Program-made: the position numbers and the translations under genes
Notes under the pieces: model-generated
What the model was told of the DNA's origin: nothing
Database searches by the model: none
Seen by the model: the letters and a program-made list of their open reading frames with translations, nothing else
Shown here: one piece after another, positions 1 through 7,002 of the stretch
How positions within the stretch are numbered: position 1 is the stretch's first letter
Layout: each line of letters opens with the position of its first letter
Source of the DNA: an uncultured Dokdonia sp.
GTDB taxonomy: Bacteria > Bacteroidota > Bacteroidia > Flavobacteriales > Flavobacteriaceae
Length of the DNA: 64,000 nt
Reading direction: 5' to 3'
Assembly: GCF_947492815.1 (NCBI RefSeq)
Contig: NZ_CANLOB010000024.1
Coordinates: 1-64,000, forward strand

Positions 1-19
1 ACAATTGGTCTTGATCCAT
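1..19 (-). CDS. 5' edge of a minus-strand gene (first six codons only)
   Basis: On the minus strand an ATG at position 19 opens a frame reading M-D-Q-D-Q-L before the window ends. It is preceded by an A/G-rich stretch (aaagaggaaga) that could help initiation. The same 19 bases recur at 60-78, where the frame stops after 13 codons, so the downstream copy at 1-19 is the more likely true start. The product cannot be judged from six residues. It could also be non-coding repeat sequence. Confidence 0.3.
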
Positions 20-78
20 TCTTCCTCTTTAGATTAACTAGAATATTTGCATAAACACAACAATTGGTCTTGATCCAT
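1..78. repeat. Direct repeat of 19 bp, 59-bp period (1-19 and 60-78)
   Basis: The bases at 1-19 are repeated exactly at 60-78, and the 40 bp between them are unrelated to them. On the minus strand both copies begin with ATG and read MDQDQL, so this may be a duplicated gene start with a 13-codon decoy or leader ORF upstream. A truncated repeat array beginning outside the window cannot be excluded, because only two units are visible. Confidence 0.6.
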
Positions 79-127
79 AAAAACTACCTAAGTATTCAAA
101 AAGGTTAAATAATTTACAAAAACAAAA

Positions 128-150
128 AACCCTCTGAAAAACAGAGGGTT
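128..150 (-). terminator. Rho-independent terminator of the tRNA gene
   Basis: An 8-bp stem (128-135 with 143-150, aaccctct/agagggtt) with a 7-nt loop is followed on the minus strand by a T-rich run. It starts 6 bp after the 3' end of the tRNA gene, in the right orientation to end its transcript. Confidence 0.75.
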
Positions 151-156
151 ACTTAG

Positions 157-229
157 TAGCGGGAACTGGACTCGAACCAGTGACCTTCGGGTTATGAGCC
201 CGACGAGCTGCCTACTGCTCTATCCCGCG
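157..229 (-). tRNA. Initiator tRNA-Met (CAT)
   Basis: The minus strand folds as a full cloverleaf with anticodon CAT in the loop gggCTCATAAccc. Two initiator hallmarks are visible: three consecutive G-C pairs at the base of the anticodon stem (GGG/CCC), and no Watson-Crick pair at 1:72 (C opposite T). The T arm carries GGTTCGAGTCC. CCA is not encoded, as is common in Bacteroidetes. This tRNA delivers formyl-methionine for translation initiation. Confidence 0.93.
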
Positions 230-290
230 ATATATATTCCAATAACACTATTTTTCTTGATTAGGCCATCAATACTGCGCTATCGGACGG

Positions 291-320
291 CAAATATACA
301 ACCGTTTTTTGAGTTAGAAA
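291..320 (-). promoter_or_regulatory. Candidate promoter upstream of tRNA-fMet
   Basis: On the minus strand TATATTTG (298 to 291) matches the Bacteroidetes -7 element TAnnTTTG. A TTTC about 18 bp upstream could serve as the -33 element. It lies about 60 bp before the tRNA, which would imply a processed 5' leader. The assignment is inferred from consensus only. Confidence 0.35.
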
Positions 321-399
321 CATTTTTTTGATAAAAATTTACGATTCCTTTTAATATTTTATTTAGTCGACAAAAAGCAAAAGAATTAACTGCTGGTTA

Positions 400-762
400 T
401 TAGCTATTTACTGCTGCAATCCAAGAAATAGCAGACATACGATCTTTTATAGAAAAATACTTAAGATCTGCTCCTATTAACGCATTATCTATAGCTGCTA
501 ATACATGAATCCATTTTCGATCAGTCACTAGCGCAATTTTATTGAATCGTTTTGCATATTCTATAGGAAAAAGAGCTCCTATCGTAGCAGCACTTAATGA
601 AAAGTGTTCAATATTACTATCTTCTAGATATAAGTTAATAGTATCGTATGTTTCAAATTTCTCTAAAATTTGAGAACGAAGCTCTAAGATAGCTTTCTTA
701 TTCATGGTACCCTCTATCAGGTAGCCAACGGTATTATCTGCAAAACTAAAATCTGCTAACAT
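400..762 (-). CDS. SpoIIAA-like (STAS/SEC14-type) small protein, copy 1
   Basis: A 120-residue soluble protein with no signal peptide. It shares its framework with the next gene: an N-terminal LADFSFADNT-type strand, a central NLYLED, then VTDRKWIH and a C-terminal helix. The length and the alternating strand/helix pattern, with YAKRFNKIALVTD, resemble the SpoIIAA-like family (PF11964), whose members in marine bacteria are mostly uncharacterised and may bind lipids or partner proteins. It sits 45 bp downstream of its paralogue, so the two are probably co-transcribed. Confidence 0.6.
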   Translation of the reverse strand: MLADFSFADNTVGYLIEGTMNKKAILELRSQILEKFETYDTINLYLEDSNIEHFSLSAATIGALFPIEYAKRFNKIALVTDRKWIHVLAAIDNALIGADLKYFSIKDRMSAISWIAAVNS

Positions 763-807
763 AGTAATCTAGGGGAGTCGATTATGTTGTAATATACAAA
801 ATAAGAA

Positions 808-1164
808 TTAATTTTGTGAAACCCACTGCATCGCCTCCACTCTTCTTTCTGAAGTATAATTCTCTATCTCACCGCTAATAAACTGATTATTAATAGCTGA
901 CAATAGATGAATCCATGATCTATCTGTTACCATAGCCACTCTATTAAATCGTTTATAATGTTGTAAAGGAAAAATAATCCCTACAATCACAGAATACAAC
1001 GTAAAATACTCAACGCCTCTATCTTCTAAATAGACATTAATACGGTCGTGAATTTCCAACTTACGTTCTATTTGATCTCGCAATGCTTCAATAGTTGTTG
1101 CATCCATAGGACCATCAAATACATACGCAATTGTATTATCTGCTAAATCGTAATCTAAAACCAT
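808..1164 (-). CDS. SpoIIAA-like (STAS/SEC14-type) small protein, copy 2
   Basis: A 118-residue soluble protein clearly homologous to the downstream gene: LDYDLADNTIAYVFDG against LADFSFADNTVGYLIEG, INVYLED against INLYLED, and VTDRSWIHLLSAI against VTDRKWIHVLAAI. It is therefore a tandem duplication that has diverged substantially. The fold is likely the SpoIIAA-like STAS type. No catalytic residues are evident. It is the first gene of the apparent two-gene unit. The biological role is unknown. Confidence 0.6.
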   Translation of the reverse strand: MVLDYDLADNTIAYVFDGPMDATTIEALRDQIERKLEIHDRINVYLEDRGVEYFTLYSVIVGIIFPLQHYKRFNRVAMVTDRSWIHLLSAINNQFISGEIENYTSERRVEAMQWVSQN

Positions 1165-1266
1165 AATTGATAAAACTAGAAAAAAGCTAATTAATTGTTT
1201 AAGTAAATGAAAAAAAAATAGATTATTTCACAATAAAAAGTTAAACAATTCAATTAGAGATGTATA

Positions 1267-3231
1267 CTACAAGAAAAAATTCCATACAATACCAAACCTC
1301 ACATTAAAATCTCGATAAGGATACCCTGGCGCACTAAAGAAGTTATTCCCTGTAAAGCCACTATTTAAATGCTCTGCTTTAAAGAATATTCTAGTCTGAC
1401 GCACTTTCATGTTTACAAAGAAATCTATTAAAGGAAAACCTCCAATTTCTTGTTCATTCTGTACATAAAACTCAGCAAGAACTGGGTCATATGAATTTAA
1501 ATTATACTCCGTAAAATACTGTACCGTAAAACCTGTTTGTAAAAACAATGCGTTTTTAAATAGCTTATCGGTAAAATATAACGTTCCGCGTGTTAAGATA
1601 TCTGGCGTATTTAAAATCCCTTCGGGTCCACTTACATTTTGAAAAGTAACAGTCGCATCTAATCCAAACTTGCCATACTTAATTTCTCTATTTGCAGTAA
1701 TTTTTAAATGATTTATCGTTTCATTAGTCTGAAAAGAATTCACCAGAGTGTCAGCTGGATCAATAGCAAAATAAGTATAATTAGAAATCGTACTAGCCGA
1801 AGCATCGATATTAATCCACTTATTAGCTTCCAAACGAGCAGCTAGTGTATTCGTTTGTACATTATCATAATTAGGAGCATTATGCCAATTGTAATTAATA
1901 TAGTTACTCTGATATAATAAATGATTGTACGCCGCTGGACTCGAATTACTTAAGACACTTGCCGAAAATACTTTATCAGGAGCTATATCATAAGAAGCTT
2001 TCCCGAACACATTAAATCCATCAAAATCTCCAGTAACATTCACCTGAGCATTTCCTTCTATATTTATTTTTCCAATAGTATTTTTATACCCACCACCAAT
2101 AGAAACATTTGTACCCTGTAATCTATTAGGAATACGTTCCTCTATACCATCTTCATCTGTATCTTGTATCAGAATCGAGTTATATCCATAATTATAATAT
2201 GTGGCATTTGCTTGAAATTTAAGTGTTCCTAAATTCTTGTCATTATACACTGCATATAATTCGTTATAGGTTTCTTCATTATCTGTTCTATCTCTGAAGT
2301 TCGTTTGTTGAAAAGCATCTCCAAAAATATCATTGGCGGCATCTTGTCTATACTCATAGAATTTATCTTCACTATTAAAGACATGCCCTATTTTAAGAGA
2401 GTAATCAGCAATACTATCCTTTTTACTTAGTAATTTGTAGTGATGATTTACATACACTCGTGTTCCATCAAGGATATTTTCTGCATCTTCAAAATTCACC
2501 AAGAGTGTTGATCGATCATTAAATTGATCATCATTACTCGTAAATTGCTCTATGGCTTGTTGTTGCAGACCTCCATTTTCTTGATTTAGTAAATCTTGAG
2601 CTACCCAATGTGCATTAATTCGGTACCTATCATTTTTAGTCCTATAGGTTCCGGCGAGTCTAAAATTACCTGTACTCGTTAATGCATTTTGATACTTTCC
2701 TAAACTACGTAAGCCCTTATAAGCAACAGAAAAATTAAGTCTTGGTGATGTATTAATCGTAAAGAAAGCATCCAATTGTTGCCCCTGTTCAAAAGCACTT
2801 CTAAAATATAACTCTGTGACTGGTGTAGGTAAATGATAATACTTAATATCTTCTACCTCTAGATAATTAAAATGTCTGGATTGCGCTACACTATTAGGCA
2901 ATGTAGATTGCTTTTCAAAATTATATACAAGCGTATTATGTGTCTGTCCTGTATTTGCAAAAGGCAATAACCCATAACGATCTTTACGCAAGTAATTAAA
3001 CTTATAATCTTTTGCAATGGTAAGAGAGGTATCTACAGTAACCGTATCATTCTTTATAGATATAATCTTATAATCTTCAATAGGAGGTCTTACAAAATCT
3101 GCAACCTTATTATTACTTATAGTCCCTTGTGCTCCTCCTCTATTTCCTACATTTTGCCTTCCAAGTGCAGGAAATTGAGCATACATAGACACAGTAATGA
3201 GCATAAAAAATAAAACAACAAATGCCTTCAT
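1267..3231 (-). CDS. Putative outer-membrane porin (Porin_10 family)
   Basis: About 654 residues from the start chosen at 3231, where MKAFVVLFFMLITVSMYAQ forms a clean signal peptide. An in-frame ATG at 3276 would add 15 residues before the signal and leave only 21 bp to the divergent rnhB. The mature part is rich in alternating aromatic/polar beta-strand segments and ends in a phenylalanine-rich strand (VRFGIVWNFFL), as in beta-barrels inserted by BamA. Length and N-terminal layout fit the Bacteroidetes 'putative porin' family (PF14121). The substrate is unknown. Confidence 0.75.
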   Translation of the reverse strand: MKAFVVLFFMLITVSMYAQFPALGRQNVGNRGGAQGTISNNKVADFVRPPIEDYKIISIKNDTVTVDTSLTIAKDYKFNYLRKDRYGLLPFANTGQTHNTLVYNFEKQSTLPNSVAQSRHFNYLEVEDIKYYHLPTPVTELYFRSAFEQGQQLDAFFTINTSPRLNFSVAYKGLRSLGKYQNALTSTGNFRLAGTYRTKNDRYRINAHWVAQDLLNQENGGLQQQAIEQFTSNDDQFNDRSTLLVNFEDAENILDGTRVYVNHHYKLLSKKDSIADYSLKIGHVFNSEDKFYEYRQDAANDIFGDAFQQTNFRDRTDNEETYNELYAVYNDKNLGTLKFQANATYYNYGYNSILIQDTDEDGIEERIPNRLQGTNVSIGGGYKNTIGKINIEGNAQVNVTGDFDGFNVFGKASYDIAPDKVFSASVLSNSSPAAYNHLLYQSNYINYNWHNAPNYDNVQTNTLAARLEANKWINIDASASTISNYTYFAIDPADTLVNSFQTNETINHLKITANREIKYGKFGLDATVTFQNVSGPEGILNTPDILTRGTLYFTDKLFKNALFLQTGFTVQYFTEYNLNSYDPVLAEFYVQNEQEIGGFPLIDFFVNMKVRQTRIFFKAEHLNSGFTGNNFFSAPGYPYRDFNVRFGIVWNFFL

Positions 3232-3297
3232 ATATAATTTTGAAGAGCCAAAGTTAATTTTTTTACTCGTAATCACGTATTTTACAACTCTAAAACG

Positions 3298-3942
3298 ATG
3301 TTAAAGCTTAAATTTCATACTGATCTTATAGAGTGCGGAACCGATGAGGCTGGTCGCGGATGCCTTGCAGGACCTGTTACTGCAGCTGCTGTAATCCTTC
3401 CTGACCATTTTGAAAATGAAATACTTACAGATTCAAAACAGTTATCAGAGCGTAAAAGAGAAAAGCTCAAACCTATTATTGAGCAAGAAGCTATTGCCTT
3501 TGGAGTTGCACATATTATGATGGAGGAGATTGATCAAATTAATATTCTAAACGCTTCCATATTGGGAATGCATCGTAGTATTGATAGCATGCTGGGTACG
3601 CTTTCGCGAAAGCGTATACCACAACATATCCTCGTAGATGGAAACAAATTCAGACCGTATCCAGACATTCCGCATACCTGTGTAATCAAAGGAGATGGAA
3701 AGTATCTTCCTATTGCTGCTGCATCTGTATTAGCAAAAACAGAAAGGGATTATTTTATGGAACGAATCCATGAAGAATACCCGATGTATAATTGGAAAAA
3801 AAACAAAGGATACCCCACAAAAGAACATCGCGAAGCGATTCGGAAATATGGTATTACCAAATATCATCGTAAAAGTTTTAGACTACTTCCTGAGCAATAC
3901 GAGTTAGATTTTGATTTAAAAGTGAACCGAAAAACATCTTAA
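3298..3942 (+). CDS. rnhB: Ribonuclease HII
   Basis: A 214-residue enzyme that cleaves RNA in RNA-DNA hybrids and removes misincorporated ribonucleotides. The signature GTDEAGRGCLAGP is at residues 14-26, giving catalytic Asp16 and Glu17. A third acidic residue is Asp114 in VDGNKF, and the YPTKEH block follows. Family-typical length. Residues 101-106 (TLSRKR) are encoded by one of the dispersed palindromes and lie in a surface segment between conserved blocks. The gene is divergent from the porin and convergent with the small membrane gene downstream. Confidence 0.95.
   Translation: MLKLKFHTDLIECGTDEAGRGCLAGPVTAAAVILPDHFENEILTDSKQLSERKREKLKPIIEQEAIAFGVAHIMMEEIDQINILNASILGMHRSIDSMLGTLSRKRIPQHILVDGNKFRPYPDIPHTCVIKGDGKYLPIAAASVLAKTERDYFMERIHEEYPMYNWKKNKGYPTKEHREAIRKYGITKYHRKSFRLLPEQYELDFDLKVNRKTS
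3597..3616. repeat. HIP-like palindrome, 20 bp perfect (in rnhB)
   Basis: A perfect 20-bp palindrome around the core GCTTTCGCGAAAGC, extended by TAC/GTA. It is read in the host gene as T-L-S-R-K-R. Confidence 0.95.
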
Positions 3943-3958
3943 ATTTTCTCCCGTTGTA

Positions 3959-4249
3959 TTATTGAATCATTGAAAAAATTCTAACTAATAATCTAAGAAT
4001 TACAAAAATGGCAACTATTACAAATAATACATTTTTAAAAGTCACTTTTGAATTAGATCCATTTGACCACTGTGATACTGCTTCTCGTTCTTTTTGTTTC
4101 TTTTCTAACGCAACGTCTCTCTCATAGTCTCTACAAAACTTATCAAAACTTGGTTTCTCACTCGTAAGTCCGCAGAGCAAACCTTGTTCAAAATCCATTT
4201 TTTTATGTACACACACCTTACAATATTGTAACTTTTCTTCTTGAGTCAT
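3959..4249 (-). CDS. Small cysteine-containing membrane protein, unknown function
   Basis: 96 residues. The N-terminal half is cytosolic-looking and carries a CxxC (CKVC) plus two further cysteines (LLCGLT, KFCRDY), which might bind a metal. A charged stretch follows, then one hydrophobic segment (VLFVIVAIFVILRLLV) at about residues 73-90. I do not recognise a named family, although compact proteins of this build are common in Flavobacteriaceae. It converges on rnhB with a 16-bp gap and no evident terminator between them. Confidence 0.6.
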   Translation of the reverse strand: MTQEEKLQYCKVCVHKKMDFEQGLLCGLTSEKPSFDKFCRDYERDVALEKKQKEREAVSQWSNGSNSKVTFKNVLFVIVAIFVILRLLVRIFSMIQ

Positions 4250-4402
4250 CTTAAAGCTATTTACTCAAGAAATATACGATTTCTTAGGTAAGCATTCTTT
4301 ATTATTATCATAAAGAAAATCTCAATGTTTTAGAAATAATGTTGTTAAAAACCTAGTAGATAACTCCTCTAACGAATAGCTCATTTCTTTTATACAAGTC
4401 CT

Positions 4403-4410
4403 TACATTTG
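4403..4410 (+). promoter_or_regulatory. Candidate -7 box for the 4430 lipoprotein gene
   Basis: TACATTTG matches TAnnTTTG and ends 19 bp before the ATG. No convincing -33 TTTG is visible, so this rests on the -7 match alone. Confidence 0.4.
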
Positions 4411-4429
4411 AGTAAAGGGATTTAGACGT

Positions 4430-6907
4430 ATGAAACGACTTTTTTTAATTGCTATTATCTTGTGCTTGATTGCTTGTGAGCAAGAACCATCCACAACTAC
4501 ATCTTCACTTACAAAATACATTCCTCGTAAAGCGAGCGTGATTGTAAAAACAACAAACCTAAAAGGGTTGCGATCTGCTATTAAAAATAATGATCTCATT
4601 CAAGCATTTAGTGCTACTAAATATGAAGACTTTTTAAGTACTACCTCCCCATTACTAAAAGATATAAAAACAAAAAATGAAACCTTAATTTGCTATACAC
4701 AAATAGGAAATAACACCTATGATGTAAGTATCATCACAAAAGCAACTCCTAAGGTTTTTACACCAGACAGCACTAAAATCACACAAACAAAATTAGGAAG
4801 CACAACACCAACTATCACAAAAGTACAATCGTCAGAAATAACTTTTTACACCTTAAAAATTGATGATATTTTTATTGCCAGCACTTCACAATTACTTTTA
4901 GAAAATACTATTAGAGAGCAAGATAATAGCGGCATTGCAACCGATAAAGATTTTATAACAGCCTATAACGCTACTAGCAATGCAACAGCAAATATTTTAG
5001 TAAAAGGAAGTGAAATGGATGATGTATGGACTACGGTATATCCCAATTCAAAAGCGCATCCATTACGCAATGCATTTTCGTGGTCATTAGGCGATTTAGA
5101 CATCTCACAGAATGATATTAAATTAAGTGGTGTTACCCTTGTTAAAGATTCTACAGAGCAACGTTTATTACTCTTCAAGAACACTAATCCAGTTACTAAC
5201 ACTATTGATCAAATAACACCTTTAGTGGCGCAAAGTGTTACTACTATTTCTTTTGACAACTGGAATACCTATAAAAACAACTTAGCTGATCTTCGTAAAA
5301 TGGATCCGCTAAAATTTGAAATAACAGGAGAAGACTTATTACGCACTTTTGATGAAATAGGAAGTATACAATTAGAAGCTGGTATTGTCGTCGCTGCCCA
5401 TACAGTAGACCCTACACTTACTGAAGAAGCTATTGCTTCTCAAAAAGAGGAAGAAACTGTATACAGACAAGTACCCATATACCGTTTCAAAGAGGAAACG
5501 ATGTTTTCTGAAACCTACGAATCATTAATCAAAACACCTTCTGTTCAACAATACTGTATTTTAGACAATTTTTATGTTTTTGCAGCGCAACAAGAACTCC
5601 TTGAGACGGTCATTGCAAATTATCAGAATAATGCCACATTATTAAACTCTGAAGCGTATAAAAACACAAAGTCCCAACTAAGTAGTGCTTCTAGTTTACT
5701 TAAAATAACAAATACAGAAAAGATAGCTTATGAAAATTTAGTTTCTGAAAAAGATGAGAAAGCCTTTAAAAAAGTGACACTATCTGAATATCCATTTGCA
5801 GCATTGCAACTTATTCAAGATACCAACTTTATGCATCTAAATGCGGTGATTAACAAAAATGAAAACACACAAAAAGATGGTACTATTACTCAAATAGCTA
5901 GTACAAAACTTGAAAAAGCAATTGCTAGTACACCGCAACTTGTCAAAAATCATAGAACCAAAGGGGTAGATGTACTTTTACAAGATGAAGCAAACACTTT
6001 ACATTTACTAAGTAATAGCGGAAAGTTATTATGGCAAAAAGAACTTGACGGACCCATTTTAGGAGATGTACAACAAGTAGATCTCTATCGCAATGGGAGA
6101 TTACAATTAGCATTTGTCACTCCAAAAACCTTTTACATCTTAGATCGTAATGGTAATGAAGTAAAACCTTTCTCTATAAGTTTTAATGAAGTCATCACAC
6201 AACCATTAGCTATTTTTGATTACGATAATAATCGTAAATATCGTTTTATCATCACACAAGGAAAACAAATACAAATGTTTGATAAAGATGCTAAAGTTGT
6301 AAAAGGCTTTGGTTTTACCTCAACAAACAGTGATGTAATATACCCTCCAAAACATATTCGCATAGCTAATAAAGATTATATTACAATTGCTGAAAACAAT
6401 GGTAAACTCAACATCGTAAGTCGCACTGGAAAATCACGTATTGACGTAAAAGAAACTATTCAGTTTGGAGACACACCTATTTTTAAAGAAAAAAACACAT
6501 TTACCACCTACGACATCAATGGAGGAAAAATAAGTATTAACACGAGTGGTAAACTCACGCGAACTCAAAGTGACAATACCACTAACACTATTGTAAATAC
6601 CTTAGGAAGTACCATGTCTTCTTTGTTAGAAAACAACTTAATCATTAATAATAAATCTATAGAATTAGAATACGGCACCTATACAGCCCCAGAAATCTTT
6701 AAAGTAGGAAAGAATATATTCATTACACTTACCAATACAGAAACGAGTCAGGTATTGTGTTTTAATGAAAAAGGAGAATCTATAGAAAACTTCCCCGTAT
6801 ATGGAATTGGTCCCGCACATTTTGATTATTTAGAACGTAATAAAAATGTAGGCTTTGTAACACAAGGAGATGCAAATAGTATTTTGATTTATCAGATTAA
6901 TCAATAG
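4430..6907 (+). CDS. Large lipoprotein with C-terminal beta-propeller-like region
   Basis: 825 residues. The signal peptide ends in the lipobox LIAC (Cys at about 16), so the protein is predicted to be lipidated and envelope-anchored. The N-terminal ~500 residues are Ser/Thr/Asn-rich with no recognised motif. From about residue 510 repeated strand pairs appear (LHLLSNSGKLLWQKEL, FYILDRNGNEV, QIQMFDKDAKVV), resembling PQQ/WD-type propeller blades. It precedes the hybrid regulator but is separated from it by about 95 bp that contain regulatory-looking repeats. The function is unknown. Confidence 0.7.
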   Translation: MKRLFLIAIILCLIACEQEPSTTTSSLTKYIPRKASVIVKTTNLKGLRSAIKNNDLIQAFSATKYEDFLSTTSPLLKDIKTKNETLICYTQIGNNTYDVSIITKATPKVFTPDSTKITQTKLGSTTPTITKVQSSEITFYTLKIDDIFIASTSQLLLENTIREQDNSGIATDKDFITAYNATSNATANILVKGSEMDDVWTTVYPNSKAHPLRNAFSWSLGDLDISQNDIKLSGVTLVKDSTEQRLLLFKNTNPVTNTIDQITPLVAQSVTTISFDNWNTYKNNLADLRKMDPLKFEITGEDLLRTFDEIGSIQLEAGIVVAAHTVDPTLTEEAIASQKEEETVYRQVPIYRFKEETMFSETYESLIKTPSVQQYCILDNFYVFAAQQELLETVIANYQNNATLLNSEAYKNTKSQLSSASSLLKITNTEKIAYENLVSEKDEKAFKKVTLSEYPFAALQLIQDTNFMHLNAVINKNENTQKDGTITQIASTKLEKAIASTPQLVKNHRTKGVDVLLQDEANTLHLLSNSGKLLWQKELDGPILGDVQQVDLYRNGRLQLAFVTPKTFYILDRNGNEVKPFSISFNEVITQPLAIFDYDNNRKYRFIITQGKQIQMFDKDAKVVKGFGFTSTNSDVIYPPKHIRIANKDYITIAENNGKLNIVSRTGKSRIDVKETIQFGDTPIFKEKNTFTTYDINGGKISINTSGKLTRTQSDNTTNTIVNTLGSTMSSLLENNLIINNKSIELEYGTYTAPEIFKVGKNIFITLTNTETSQVLCFNEKGESIENFPVYGIGPAHFDYLERNKNVGFVTQGDANSILIYQINQ

Positions 6908-6909
6908 GC

Positions 6910-6938
6910 TGTAACATACATCTGTTACATATGTGATA
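6910..6938. promoter_or_regulatory. Inverted/direct repeat upstream of the hybrid regulator
   Basis: GTAACA and TGTTAC form an inverted repeat at about 6911-6927. The overlapping CTGTTACATATGTGATA (6922-6938) shares TGTTACATATGTGA with the operator candidate at 9792. It lies about 65-90 bp upstream of the regulator's ATG, which suggests autoregulation. Confidence 0.45.
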
Positions 6939-7002
6939 ATAGTAAGCAGTTGGTGTTTTTATAATTGCGTACATTTATAACACTCACTAATCTCACTTTG
7001 CT

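Noticed and set aside
1..78. CRISPR array end
   Set aside because: Only two copies of 19 bp are visible, the left one cut by the window edge, and both begin an ORF on the minus strand. No cas genes are near.
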